Part shown: positions 1 to 8,584 of the stretch, one piece after another
How positions within the stretch are numbered: the first letter of the stretch is position 1
Layout: the number at the start of each line of letters is the position of its first letter
Notes under the pieces: model-generated
The model's database searches: none
What the model was told of the DNA's origin: nothing
The model's input: the letters and a program-made list of their open reading frames with translations, nothing else
Source: CADEED01 sp963711635
Lineage (GTDB): Bacteria; Pseudomonadota; Gammaproteobacteria; Steroidobacterales; Steroidobacteraceae
Assembly: GCA_963711635.1 (NCBI GenBank)
Contig: CAVQEZ010000005.1
Coordinates: 984,278-1,048,277 of the forward strand
Length of the DNA: 64,000 nt
Reading direction: 5' to 3'
Translations under genes and position numbers: made by a program

Positions 1-1517
1 GCCAGCAGGATGCGGCCGAGACGCGGGTCCAGCGGTAGTTTGGCGAGGCGCCGGCCTATCTCGGTGAGGTTGCCGTCTTCAGCCTCTTCTTTTGAAGAGA
101 GGGCCCCCAGCTCGCGCAGCGTGCGCTGGCCATCCCGTACCAATCTGCCGTCGGGTGGCTCGACGAACGGAAAGGCCTCGATGTCGCCCAGCTTCAGCGC
201 ATGCATCTGCAGGATGACGGCGGCCAGGTTGGTGCGCTGGATCTCCGGCTCGGTGAATTCGGGGCGCGCGAGAAAATCCTCCTCGGAGTACAGCCGGATC
301 GCGACGCCCGGACCCACGCGACCGCAACGGCCTGCGCGCTGGCTGGCGGAAGCCTGCGAGATCTTCTCGATGGGCAGGCGCTGCAACCGGCTGCGATGAC
401 TGTAACGGCTGATTCGCGCCACGCCGGTGTCGATGACGGCGCGGATCCCGGGCACCGTCAGCGAGGTCTCGGCCACGTTGGTGGCGAGCACGATGCGCCG
501 GCGGCCGGATGGCTTGAAAACGCGTTGCTGCTCGTCCTGGCCGAGGCGCGAATAGAGCGGCAACACTTCGCAATGCTGGGGGTGATGTTTGCGCAGCGAT
601 TCGGCCGTCTCGCGGATCTCGCGTTCGCCGCTCAGGAAGATGAGGATGTCGCCGGATCGTTCGCCCCACAACTCGTCGACGGCGGCCAGGATGGCATCCT
701 GCTCGCCCGCGGCGGTCTCGTCTTCTTCGTCGAGCTGCACGGCACGGTAGCGAGTCTCGACCGGGTAGCTGCGGCCCGACACGTTGATGATGGGCGCATC
801 GTTGAAGTGCTTCGAGAAGCGCTCCGGATCGATGGTCGCCGACGTGATGACGACCTTGAGGTCGGGCCGCTTCGGCAACAGCCACTTGAGATAGCCGAGC
901 AGGAAGTCGATGTTCAGCGAGCGTTCGTGCGCCTCGTCGACGATGAGCGTGTCGTAGCTGTCGAGGAAGCGATCGCCCTGCGTCTCGGCCAGCAGGATGC
1001 CGTCGGTCATCAGCTTGATGAGCCCGTGCGGGCTGGTGCGATCCTGGAAGCGCAACTTGTAACCGACCAGTTGACCGAGCTCGACGCCTAACTCCTCGGC
1101 GATACGCGCCGCCACCGCGCGCGCCGCGATGCGCCGCGGCTGCGTGTGGCCGATGGCACCGGCAATGCCACGTCCCGCCTCGAGGCAGATCTTGGGCAAC
1201 TGCGTGGTCTTGCCCGAGCCGGTCTCGCCGCAGACGATGACCACCGGGTGCTGCTCGATGGCCTTGCGGATCTGCTCGCGATTGGCCGAGATCGGCAGCT
1301 CTTCCGGATAGGAGATCTTCGGCACGCTGGCGGCGCGCGCGGCACGCACCGCCGCCGATGCGGCGATCTTGTCCGCGAGCGCCACCTCCGCGGCGGCCAC
1401 GTCGTTGCCGCGCAGCTTCTGCTCGCGCAGGCGATCGCGTTCGCGTCGCAAGCGGAAATGGTCGCGGCGAAGTACGGCGTCGAGCGGATGGTCAGGTGAC
1501 GGGTTGGGCGGATTCAT
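1..1517 (-). CDS. hrpA: ATP-dependent RNA helicase HrpA, N-terminal part (runs off left edge)
   Basis: DEAH-box RNA helicase; only the first ~505 residues of a ~1300-residue family are in the window. From ATG at 1517 there is a ~75-residue charged leader, then Walker A GETGSGKTT near residue 96, the DEAH box (IVDEAHERS) near 193, the SAT motif (VITSATID) near 221 and the motif VI arginine finger region QRAGRCGR near 391, all in the order seen in HrpA. The reading frame is unbroken to base 1. It is the last of three minus-strand genes, 113 bases downstream of the LOG-like gene. HrpA family members unwind RNA and rescue stalled ribosomes; that role is family knowledge, not seen here. Confidence 0.95.
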   Translation of the reverse strand, partial: MNPPNPSPDHPLDAVLRRDHFRLRRERDRLREQKLRGNDVAAAEVALADKIAASAAVRAARAASVPKISYPEELPISANREQIRKAIEQHPVVIVCGETGSGKTTQLPKICLEAGRGIAGAIGHTQPRRIAARAVAARIAEELGVELGQLVGYKLRFQDRTSPHGLIKLMTDGILLAETQGDRFLDSYDTLIVDEAHERSLNIDFLLGYLKWLLPKRPDLKVVITSATIDPERFSKHFNDAPIINVSGRSYPVETRYRAVQLDEEDETAAGEQDAILAAVDELWGERSGDILIFLSGEREIRETAESLRKHHPQHCEVLPLYSRLGQDEQQRVFKPSGRRRIVLATNVAETSLTVPGIRAVIDTGVARISRYSHRSRLQRLPIEKISQASASQRAGRCGRVGPGVAIRLYSEEDFLARPEFTEPEIQRTNLAAVILQMHALKLGDIEAFPFVEPPDGRLVRDGQRTLRELGALSSKEEAEDGNLTEIGRRLAKLPLDPRLGRILL

Positions 1518-1630
1518 GAGCGCGGGCGATTTGCCCTGGCGCGCGGAAAAGTGGAAGGGCGCGAGTCTACTCCGATCGACGGCCGTTTTCGGCCGCGATC
1601 TTCAGGGGCGCGAAGCTCGGCACCCGTACA

Positions 1631-2149
1631 TCAGATGAGCCTCAGCTGTTCCAGTCGAGCTTCGAGCTCCGCGATCGAGGCCCACGGGAGAATGGGCGAG
1701 TTCTTGCGCTCATCCGGCGGATTCGTTGGCAGGCCATCCGACCAGCCGCCGCATCCGACCAGCGGCAGCAACGGGCGCTTGTGCAGCCACGCCAGGCAGA
1801 CCTCGGAGATGGTGCCGGCCCGGCCGCCGATCACGATGCAGGCATCTCCCGAAAGGGCCATCAACAGGTTGCGCGCATCGCCCATGCCGGAAGGAATCAC
1901 CACGGTCGCGGGCCAGTCCGCCGGCGGCATCACGTCCGGCGGAACGATGCTGAGCACCAGGCCGCCGGCGCCGATGGCTCGTTCGGCGGCCACGCGCGTG
2001 GCCGGACTGCCGCAACCGCTAACTACCGTGATGCCGTGCCGCGCGAGCAGCGCGCCCGCCTCCCCGGCCAGCTCGTAAGCGGCGGATCCCGGCTCGGCGC
2101 TGCCGAGCACGCAGACCTGCGGCTTGCGAATCGAGGCATCGCGAGTCAT
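1631..2149 (-). CDS. LOG-like Rossmann protein, TIGR00725 type
   Basis: A 172-residue cytosolic protein with one Rossmann-like domain. The segment IGGRAGTISEV near residue 107 matches the PGGxGTxxE nucleotide-binding motif of LOG (cytokinin riboside monophosphate phosphoribohydrolase) and the related TIGR00725 proteins, with I-G-G-R-A-G in place of P-G-G-x-G. An N-terminal strand VCVLGSAEPGS begins the fold. It lies 30 bases downstream of the small membrane protein and upstream of hrpA on the same strand, so the three may be co-transcribed. Ligand and reaction are unknown for this subfamily; nucleotide or nucleotide-sugar binding is inferred from the fold. Confidence 0.8.
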   Translation of the reverse strand: MTRDASIRKPQVCVLGSAEPGSAAYELAGEAGALLARHGITVVSGCGSPATRVAAERAIGAGGLVLSIVPPDVMPPADWPATVVIPSGMGDARNLLMALSGDACIVIGGRAGTISEVCLAWLHKRPLLPLVGCGGWSDGLPTNPPDERKNSPILPWASIAELEARLEQLRLI

Positions 2150-2179
2150 ACGGTGGCGGGAAGCGTGCGCATTTCGCGA

Positions 2180-2743
2180 TTACTCCTTGGATGTCTCGCG
2201 ACGAAAGAAGACCACACTCCAGACCGGCCCAAAAACGAACCACAGGATGACCGAACCGAAAGCAATGCGAAACCAGAGATAAAGCTCCCGCGTGTCAGTG
2301 ACATCGTCCACCCAGGCGATCAGGCCGACCAGCAGCAGGAGCGTGATGACCCAGGCGACGATGGAACGCAGCCACAACGCGAGTTCGTAGCGAACCGCAC
2401 GCCAACCGCGCGTCGGCGCGGGAACCGGAACCGGACCGCTCGCGAAGCGATGCGCGAAGTGTTGATCCGCCCAGTCGACCATGATTCCGCCGAAGGCAAC
2501 GGTGAAACCCACATAGGCCGTGGCCAGTCCGTGGGCGAATGCGGCGGGAGTTCCCGAGCGCAGGTCGAGCGCCGTGAACGCCAGCAGCAGCAGGTCCACC
2601 ACGGGCAATGAAAGCAGCAGCACGCGACTGAGTCGCACGTGCTTGAGCAGGTAGCGCGCGGCCAATGCCGCGACCAGCACCACCCAGAAGGCGGCTTCGC
2701 AGGCAATGATCAGACCGTAGAGATAGACAGATTGCTGGGGCAT
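2180..2743 (-). CDS. small multi-pass membrane protein, function unknown
   Basis: About 187 residues with five hydrophobic segments: residues ~8-35, 40-60, 72-95 (HGLATAYVGFTVAFGGI), 125-147 and 158-180 (ending FGPVWSVVFFRR). Positive residues cluster between segments and at the C-terminus. I start it at ATG 2743 (MPQQSVYLYG); an ATG at 2755 is also possible, and the open frame upstream to 3586 is an antisense shadow of the radical SAM gene. The gene is divergent from the radical SAM gene with only ~60 bases between. I do not recognise a named family. Confidence 0.7.
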   Translation of the reverse strand: MPQQSVYLYGLIIACEAAFWVVLVAALAARYLLKHVRLSRVLLLSLPVVDLLLLAFTALDLRSGTPAAFAHGLATAYVGFTVAFGGIMVDWADQHFAHRFASGPVPVPAPTRGWRAVRYELALWLRSIVAWVITLLLLVGLIAWVDDVTDTRELYLWFRIAFGSVILWFVFGPVWSVVFFRRETSKE

Positions 2744-2806
2744 CGATGCGTGCATCTTGCCCGGCCACGTGGTGCGCGCAAGCCCGTCTGCGCTACCCTG
2801 CCGGCC

Positions 2807-4745
2807 ATGCGGGTCCTGCTCGTCACACCTCCCATGATTCAACTGAATACGCCGTACCCGGCGACGGCGTATCTGACGGGTTTCCTGCGCCTGCATGCGG
2901 CCGACCTGGGACTCACCGTCACTCAGGCCGACGCTTCGATCGAGCTGTTCCTGCGCCTGTTCTCGGCACCGCAGGTCACGCGCATGGCCGACGAGCTGCG
3001 CGCCCGGGCCCGGAGCGCACGGCAGGCGGCCAGCATGCCGCCATCGATCGCCCATTTCCTGAAGCACGCAGGACGCTACGCCGACACGGTGGAGCCCGTG
3101 ATCCGCTTCCTGCAACGCCGCGATCCCAGCCTGGCGTTCCGTATCGTGGGTCGCGCATATCTTCCCGAAGGCCCGCGGTTCGAGCAGGCCTTCGAAGAAC
3201 AGATCCATTCGGCATTCGGAAACCTCGGGACCACGGAGCAGGCGCGCTATCTCGCCAGCCTGTACGTCGACGACCTCGCCGATGTCTGGCGCCTCGGAAT
3301 CGATCCGCGCTTCGAGCTGGCGCGCTACGGTGAGCGCCTGGCCGCGAGCGCCGCGTCCTTCGATCCGCTGCACGAGGCGCTCACGGGCGAGCCCACGCTG
3401 GTCGATCAATCTCTCGACGAAATCTCGCGCGAGCTGATCAGTCACAAACCCGATGTGGTCGCCATCACGGCGCCCTTCCCCGGCAACGTCTACGGTGCTT
3501 TCCGCATGGCGCAGACCATTCGTGCGACGGCACCCAAGGCCACGCTGGTGCTGGGCGGCGGCTGGGTCAACACGCGAGCTGCGCAATCTGCGCGATCCGC
3601 GCGTGTTCGATTTCTTCGACTACGTGACGCTCGACGACGGCGAGCGTCCGCTGCTCAATCTGCTCACGCGACTCGCCGGCCGCGAAGCGCCGCTGGTGCG
3701 GACCTATGTGCGCAAGGGCGGCGCAGTCGTGCTCGAGCATGACGCGACGCAGCCGGACTTCCCCGCGCGCGACACGGGCGTTCCGACTTACGACGGTCTG
3801 CGACTCGATCGATACGTCTCGCTCATGGAGATGCTGAACCCCATGCACCGCTTCTGGTCGGACGGCCGCTGGAACAAGATCACCCTGGCGCATGGCTGCT
3901 ACTGGAAGAAATGTTCGTTCTGCGACGTCTCGCTGGACTACATCGGCCGCTACGACAAGCCGGGTACCGACATCGTCATGGAACGCATTCGCGCCCTGGT
4001 AAAGGAAACCGGCGAGACCGGCTTTCACCTGGTGGACGAGGCGGCGCCGCCGGCGGGAATGAAGTCGCTGGCCAGGCGCCTGATCGACGAGAAGTTCAGC
4101 ATCACCTGGTGGGGCAACATCCGTTTCGAGAAAACCTTCACGCCCGAGCTCTGCAAACTACTCTCCGAAGCCGGCTGCGTGGCCGTGAGCGGCGGGCTCG
4201 AGGTGGCATCGGATCGATTGCTGGAGCTCATGAAGAAAGGTGTCACCGTCGAACAAGTGGCGCGCGTGACACGTGCATTCACCGATGCGGGCATCATGGT
4301 GCACGCCTACCTGATGTACGGATTCCCGACGGAAACCGAGCAGGACACCATCGACGCACTGGAACGCGTACGGCAGCTGTTCGCGTCCGGGTGCATCCAG
4401 TCCGCGTACTGGCATCGCTTTGCGGCCACGGCGCACTCGCCCATTGGCCTGCACCCCGAGAAGTACGGCATCACGCTCAATCCACCGCGCGAGATCCGCT
4501 TTGCGCACAACGACGTCGAATTCCACGATCCCACCGGCACCGACCACGATTTCCTGGGGTCAGGCCTGCGCAAGGCGCTTTATAACTACATGCACGGCAT
4601 TGGCCTGGATGCCGACGTGCGCGAGTGGTTTGGACCCAGGCCTGGCAACCGTGCCGGCAACGGCCGCAAGCACGGACGCCGCGGCGTGCGCGGCGTCCCC
4701 GCCACCACCGTGCCGCCGGACCTGATCGAGAGTTTTCTCGGCTGA
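2807..4745 (+). CDS. B12-binding-type radical SAM protein (one frame break)
   Basis: After repairing one +1 base near 3575, this encodes ~645 residues: an N-terminal helical/B12-binding-like region (MRVLLVTPP..., then LVLGGGWVNT and YVTLDDGERPL), followed by a radical SAM core. The 4Fe-4S motif reads GCYWKKCSFCD (3895-3927), i.e. CX4CX2C rather than the common CX3CX2C. A GGLEVASDR segment and an MYGFPTETEQD segment fit the later strands of the SAM barrel. No DxHxxG cobalamin motif is visible in the N-domain. The frame is 2807-3575 in one phase and 3575-4745 in the next. The gene stands alone and meets the phosphotriesterase gene tail to tail. Substrate unknown. Confidence 0.85.
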
Positions 4746-4762
4746 GGCGCGTCAATCGCGCC
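4746..4762. terminator. hairpin between convergent genes
   Basis: A perfect 6-bp inverted repeat, GGCGCG / CGCGCC with a 5-base loop, lies exactly between the stop of the radical SAM gene (4743-4745) and the stop of the convergent phosphotriesterase gene (4752-4754), overlapping the latter. There is no clear T-run on either side, so it could end transcription from both sides only weakly. Confidence 0.4.
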
Positions 4763-5783
4763 CGAAGAAGCGCCGCGGATTCTCGACCGTCATGATCCGG
4801 ATTTGTCCGGGCGACACGCCGATCTGCTGCAGATGCGGAATCAGCGTGCGGGTGTTGAAGAACCATCCATCCGGATTGGTCTTTTCCCGCTCTCCCTGCA
4901 GCTCAGGCGGATACATCGCCGTGCCGAGCACGGTGTCCTGCGAGAGAAACAGCCGGTCGACGAAACCCATGTCGATGAGTTGTTTGATCTGCTGCGCTCG
5001 CATCTTCCACGAAACTCGCGCGTCCGGCTTCAGACCGCGATTGATGTGGTCCATGCCGAGCGTGTATCCACGCCTGGCCAGGTCCGCGAGGTAGCCGATG
5101 TCACCGCTGTCGTCGCTGTGCCCCAGGCTGACCCGGGCAGGACTGATTCCCTCGGTTTCGAAGATTTCAGCCTGCTTTTCCCCGCCGCGCAGCCGCGCAT
5201 GAGTATGTGTCGCGATGCGGACGCCCGTGGCCCTGCTGGCGCGCGCGGCGGCGCGCAAGGCTCTTTCTTCGGGCGCGGTCACGACATCATTCGCCGTCGC
5301 CACCTTGATGACTCCGGCCTTGATGCCCGTGCCGTCGATGCCCTGCTCGATTTCGCGGATGAAGAACTCGGTGAGCGCCTCGGTCGGCCGGTCGACCAAG
5401 GATGGCGGAGCAAACAGGTGTTGCCCGGTACAGGCCACGATCTGTATTCCGGACTTGCGCGAGACCTCCTCGATGAGACGGATGTCGCGCCCCACATCGT
5501 AGGGAGTGAGATCGATGAGGGTGTCGACCCCAGCCGCCTCGAGCTCTTTCAACTGCTCGACAGCGCGCGAGATCAGACCTTGCCTGCCGCCGGCGGATTT
5601 TGGCCACTTCTCCCAGAACCCCGGCGTACAGTTGCAAATGTGTTCATGGCTCAACGTGAAGCCGAGTTTCGACACGTCGATCGGGCCGCGCACGGTTTGA
5701 ACCAGCCGGGCATCGATGGCGGTGGCCGGCGCGGCGCCCATTGCCGCCACCTGGAAGAGAAACTGCCGCCGACTCGTGCTCAT
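4752..5783 (-). CDS. Tat-exported phosphotriesterase-family metal hydrolase
   Basis: A 343-residue amidohydrolase-superfamily protein. From ATG 5783 it begins STSRRQFLFQVAAMG, a twin-arginine signal peptide. Metal-site motifs follow in order: LSHEHI (HxH) near residue 45, a central lysine-containing strand GIKAGVIKVAT near 155 that would hold the bridging carbamate, THTH near 195, a GHSDDSGD segment near 225 and FLSQD near 285. This is the arrangement of the phosphotriesterase/lactonase family. A periplasmic lactonase or ester hydrolase is likely; the true substrate cannot be told. An upstream ATG at 5831 would place extra residues before the RR motif and is less likely. Confidence 0.85.
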   Translation of the reverse strand: MSTSRRQFLFQVAAMGAAPATAIDARLVQTVRGPIDVSKLGFTLSHEHICNCTPGFWEKWPKSAGGRQGLISRAVEQLKELEAAGVDTLIDLTPYDVGRDIRLIEEVSRKSGIQIVACTGQHLFAPPSLVDRPTEALTEFFIREIEQGIDGTGIKAGVIKVATANDVVTAPEERALRAAARASRATGVRIATHTHARLRGGEKQAEIFETEGISPARVSLGHSDDSGDIGYLADLARRGYTLGMDHINRGLKPDARVSWKMRAQQIKQLIDMGFVDRLFLSQDTVLGTAMYPPELQGEREKTNPDGWFFNTRTLIPHLQQIGVSPGQIRIMTVENPRRFFGRD

Positions 5784-5845
5784 GTTGGTCCGTATCATTG
5801 CCGATAATCGAGTCCCGCCGACAGGCTTCATTCTCCATCCATGAC

Positions 5846-6400
5846 GTGCTGATCGCGTTCAACAAACCCTTTGGCGTGGCCTGCAAGTTCTCGCCGGAAC
5901 CCGGCAAGCAGACGCTGGCCGACTTCATCAAGGTTCCCGCGGTGTATCCCGCCGGCCGGCTCGACACGGACAGCGAAGGGCTGCTGCTGCTGACGGACGA
6001 CGGCGTCTTGCAGGCCCGCATCTCGAGCCCGAAATTCAAACTCGCAAAGGTCTATTGGGCACAGGTCGAGGGTGTGCCGACCGAGGATGCGCTGGCGGTG
6101 CTGCGCGAAGGAGTCGACCTGGGCGACTTCGTGACCCAGCCGGCCGGCGCGCGACTCATCGGTGAGCCCGCGGATCTCTGGCCGCGCGATCCACCGATTC
6201 GCTATCGCGCGAAAATTCCGACGGCATGGATCGAGCTGACGTTGCGCGAGGGCAAGAACCGCCAGGTCCGGCGCATGACGGCGCGGGTGGGATTTCCGAC
6301 GCTGCGCCTGGTGCGCGCGGCCATTGGTGGTGTCGGCGTTGGAAACTTGAAGCTGGGCGAGTGGCGCGAGATCGATGCGACGGCGCCGTGGAGCGGCTGA
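5846..6400 (+). CDS. rluE: RsuA/RluE-family rRNA pseudouridine synthase
   Basis: A ~184-residue pseudouridine synthase without an S4 domain, as in RluE, which modifies 23S rRNA U2457. The catalytic motif is PAGRLDTDSEGLLLLT (residues ~33-48) with the essential aspartate in GRLD. LAKVYWAQVEG and EGKNRQVRRM near residues 60 and 136 are the other family signatures. I start it at GTG 5846, which gives the normal short N-terminus VLIAFNKPFG; longer in-frame extensions would run into the divergent phosphotriesterase gene. RluE is the closest match by length and motifs, but another small RsuA-family member cannot be excluded. Confidence 0.85.
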   Translation: MLIAFNKPFGVACKFSPEPGKQTLADFIKVPAVYPAGRLDTDSEGLLLLTDDGVLQARISSPKFKLAKVYWAQVEGVPTEDALAVLREGVDLGDFVTQPAGARLIGEPADLWPRDPPIRYRAKIPTAWIELTLREGKNRQVRRMTARVGFPTLRLVRAAIGGVGVGNLKLGEWREIDATAPWSG

Positions 6401-6404
6401 ACGC

Positions 6405-6833
6405 TCAGGTGGTACGAGTCCGCCGCTTCGCCCACTCGCTGAGCATCCCAATAATGGCTGCGGAAATACCTGCCATCGCACCGACGATTCCAAGACTGCG
6501 GAAGGTGTCCTCCAAAGATGCCCCGGTCAGGTAGCCGAAGCCAATGCCCATGAGGGCGCAGGCAACCCCGAGACCCCAACCTATCCAGCCCCACTTCCGG
6601 CCAAATGCGACCGCGGGTTCTGCAGAGCATCGCGACGCCTCGCCTGACATGAGTGCATGGGCGGGAACGCTGAGGGCGGCTGCCAGCGCCAGGCGGGTTT
6701 CGGGCAAGGATGTGCCCTCGGCCTCGACGCGCTGGATGGTCCGCACACTCAGCCCCGATGCGCTCGCCAGATGCTCCTGCGACCAGGAATTCCGCTCCCG
6801 CAGAGCACGAACCTTCTGACCATCGATCTTCAT
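6405..6833 (-). CDS. XRE-family regulator with two membrane segments
   Basis: A 142-residue protein. Residues ~1-60 form a Cro/CI-type helix-turn-helix (VRALRERNSWSQEHLASASG, then SVRTIQRVE). After a linker with several cysteine/serine residues come two hydrophobic segments (residues ~80-105 and 112-132) and a basic tail. Start ATG 6833 (MKIDGQKV) is preferred; ATG 6845 is possible. HTH proteins with C-terminal membrane helices are common unassigned sensors or autoregulators. It meets the pseudouridine synthase gene tail to tail with 4 bases between stops. Confidence 0.75.
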   Translation of the reverse strand: MKIDGQKVRALRERNSWSQEHLASASGLSVRTIQRVEAEGTSLPETRLALAAALSVPAHALMSGEASRCSAEPAVAFGRKWGWIGWGLGVACALMGIGFGYLTGASLEDTFRSLGIVGAMAGISAAIIGMLSEWAKRRTRTT

Positions 6834-6905
6834 TGAGGCTTCCATCGCTGCAGGTTGGGGGTGTACGGCCCCTTCATACCACGACAGTTGCCCGCCAGGC
6901 ACGCG

Positions 6906-7799
6906 TCAGGGGCGCGTCACCATCATGACGCCACATATCGCGATGGCGCCACCGATCAACATCGATGGCAGCAGCGGCTCCCCGAGCACGAGCACGCTGA
7001 TCGCGACGCCGAACACCGGCACCAGGTTGTTGAAGATGCTGGCGATCGCGGCGCCGCAGCGCTTGATCGAGATGTAGTACCAGACGAAGGCGACCGCGGT
7101 CCCGAGCACTCCGAGGTACAGCAGCGCGCTCACCATGCGCCAGTCGAACTGTGATGCCTGCAGTTCACCCAACTGCGGCGCGGCAGCCACCCCCAGCATG
7201 ACGGTGCCCCAAAGAGCGGCGTAGTTGGTCGAGGCAATGGGTGTCAGCCCGCCGGCGAGCACCCGCCGGCCGATGATGGTGTACAACGCCCAGGAAGTGA
7301 CCGCGCCGAACATGAAAAGCTCGCCGACACCGATGCCGGCAGACGCCAGGTGCACCAGGTCGCCATGCGAGATCACGATCCACACGCCGAGCAGCGCGAT
7401 CACCACTCCGAGCCAGCGCCGCGCGCTCAGGCGCTCCTTGAGCACCAATGCCGATATCGCGATGGTGACGATGGGGTTGAGCGCAATGATCAGTGCGGCG
7501 CGGCTGGCGGGCAGGCGCTCCAACGCGCCCATGAAAAACAGGTTGTAGGCGAAGATCCCCAGCGCGCCGAGCACGAACGTGGCCGCCGCCTGTTGTCGCG
7601 TGATGCGTGGCAAGCCGCGCTCGATCACGAAGGCCGCCACCACCAGGGCCACGCAGGCGACCACGTAGCGCGCGAACGAGCCCATGAGCGGCGAGAACGT
7701 GGCGACCACGTGCTTGCCGGCCACGAAAGTGCCGCCCCAGATCGCGGGAACGGCCACCAGCCGTGCGTAGTCGGCGGGACGCGCGGCTTCCGCCACCAC
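6906..7799 (-). CDS. EamA/DMT-superfamily transporter
   Basis: A 297-residue inner-membrane protein with about ten hydrophobic segments arranged as two EamA repeats (residues ~15-140 and ~155-295). WGGTFVAGKHVV near residue 20 and LKERLSARRWLGVVIALLGV at the end of the first repeat are typical of the drug/metabolite transporter superfamily. It starts with GTG at 7799, and that codon shares a base with the stop of cysQ, so the two genes are translationally linked. Substrate is unknown; amino-acid or metabolite efflux is the usual role. Confidence 0.88.
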   Translation of the reverse strand: MVAEAARPADYARLVAVPAIWGGTFVAGKHVVATFSPLMGSFARYVVACVALVVAAFVIERGLPRITRQQAAATFVLGALGIFAYNLFFMGALERLPASRAALIIALNPIVTIAISALVLKERLSARRWLGVVIALLGVWIVISHGDLVHLASAGIGVGELFMFGAVTSWALYTIIGRRVLAGGLTPIASTNYAALWGTVMLGVAAAPQLGELQASQFDWRMVSALLYLGVLGTAVAFVWYYISIKRCGAAIASIFNNLVPVFGVAISVLVLGEPLLPSMLIGGAIAICGVMMVTRP

Positions 7800-8584
7800 T
7801 AACTACGGCCCCAGGCGATGAAGTGGCCGTTGCGGAAGCCCGGCTTGCCATAGGTGAACGGCTCGCCTTCCAGGGTCGTGACGCGACCGCCGGCGGCCGC
7901 CAACACCGCATGTCCGGCCGCGGTGTCCCACTCCATGGTGGTACCGAGGCGCGGATAGATATCGGCATCGCCGCTCGCCACCAGGCAGAACTTGAGCGAG
8001 GAGCCGATGGAGCGGAACTCCGTGACAGGGTAGTTAGCGAGAAAGGTATCGGTTTCGGGCGAGCGATGCGAACGCGAGGCCACCGCGACCAGGCCCTCGG
8101 CGGGCAGCCGGCGCGCGCTGATGGCCGTGCCCAGGGATGGCATGGTGCCGTCGGGGTCGGCATCGATGCGCCCCGCCTTGCCGGCGCGCACGTCACCCCA
8201 GTACAGCTCGTGGCGCGCGGGCGCGAATACCACGCCCATCACGGGCTGGCCGGCCTCGATGAGCGCCACGTTCACCGTGAACTCGTCGCGGTGGGCGATG
8301 AACTCCTTCGTGCCGTCGAGCGGATCCACCAGGAAGAACTGATCAGCGACTATCGGCACCTTGCCGGCGGACACGGCCTCCTCGGCCACCACCGGCGTCG
8401 ACGGCGCGATCCGGGCCAGATCCGCCAGGATGATCTTCTCCGCCGCCTCGTCGGCGAGGGTCACCGGTGAGCTGTCGGCCTTGGCCTGCACGGAAAAGTC
8501 CGTGGCGTACACGGCCATGATGGCGCCACCGGCGCGCTGCGCGGTGTAGATCAGGGACTGCAACAGGGCACTGTCAATGTTCAC
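7799..8584 (-). CDS. cysQ: 3'(2'),5'-bisphosphate nucleotidase CysQ
   Basis: A ~261-residue inositol-monophosphatase-fold enzyme that hydrolyses PAP/PAPS and so protects sulfate assimilation. Visible motifs are VTLADEAAE near residue 45, VVAEE near 65, the metal-binding DPLDGTKEF near residue 88 and WDTAAGHAVL near residue 208. I start it at GTG 8584 (VNIDSALLQS), which overlaps the end of malQ by 11 bases; the longer frame to 8629 lies inside malQ. Its place behind four glycogen genes suggests it is the promoter-distal part of that operon rather than a functional partner. Confidence 0.93.
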   Translation of the reverse strand: MNIDSALLQSLIYTAQRAGGAIMAVYATDFSVQAKADSSPVTLADEAAEKIILADLARIAPSTPVVAEEAVSAGKVPIVADQFFLVDPLDGTKEFIAHRDEFTVNVALIEAGQPVMGVVFAPARHELYWGDVRAGKAGRIDADPDGTMPSLGTAISARRLPAEGLVAVASRSHRSPETDTFLANYPVTEFRSIGSSLKFCLVASGDADIYPRLGTTMEWDTAAGHAVLAAAGGRVTTLEGEPFTYGKPGFRNGHFIAWGRS

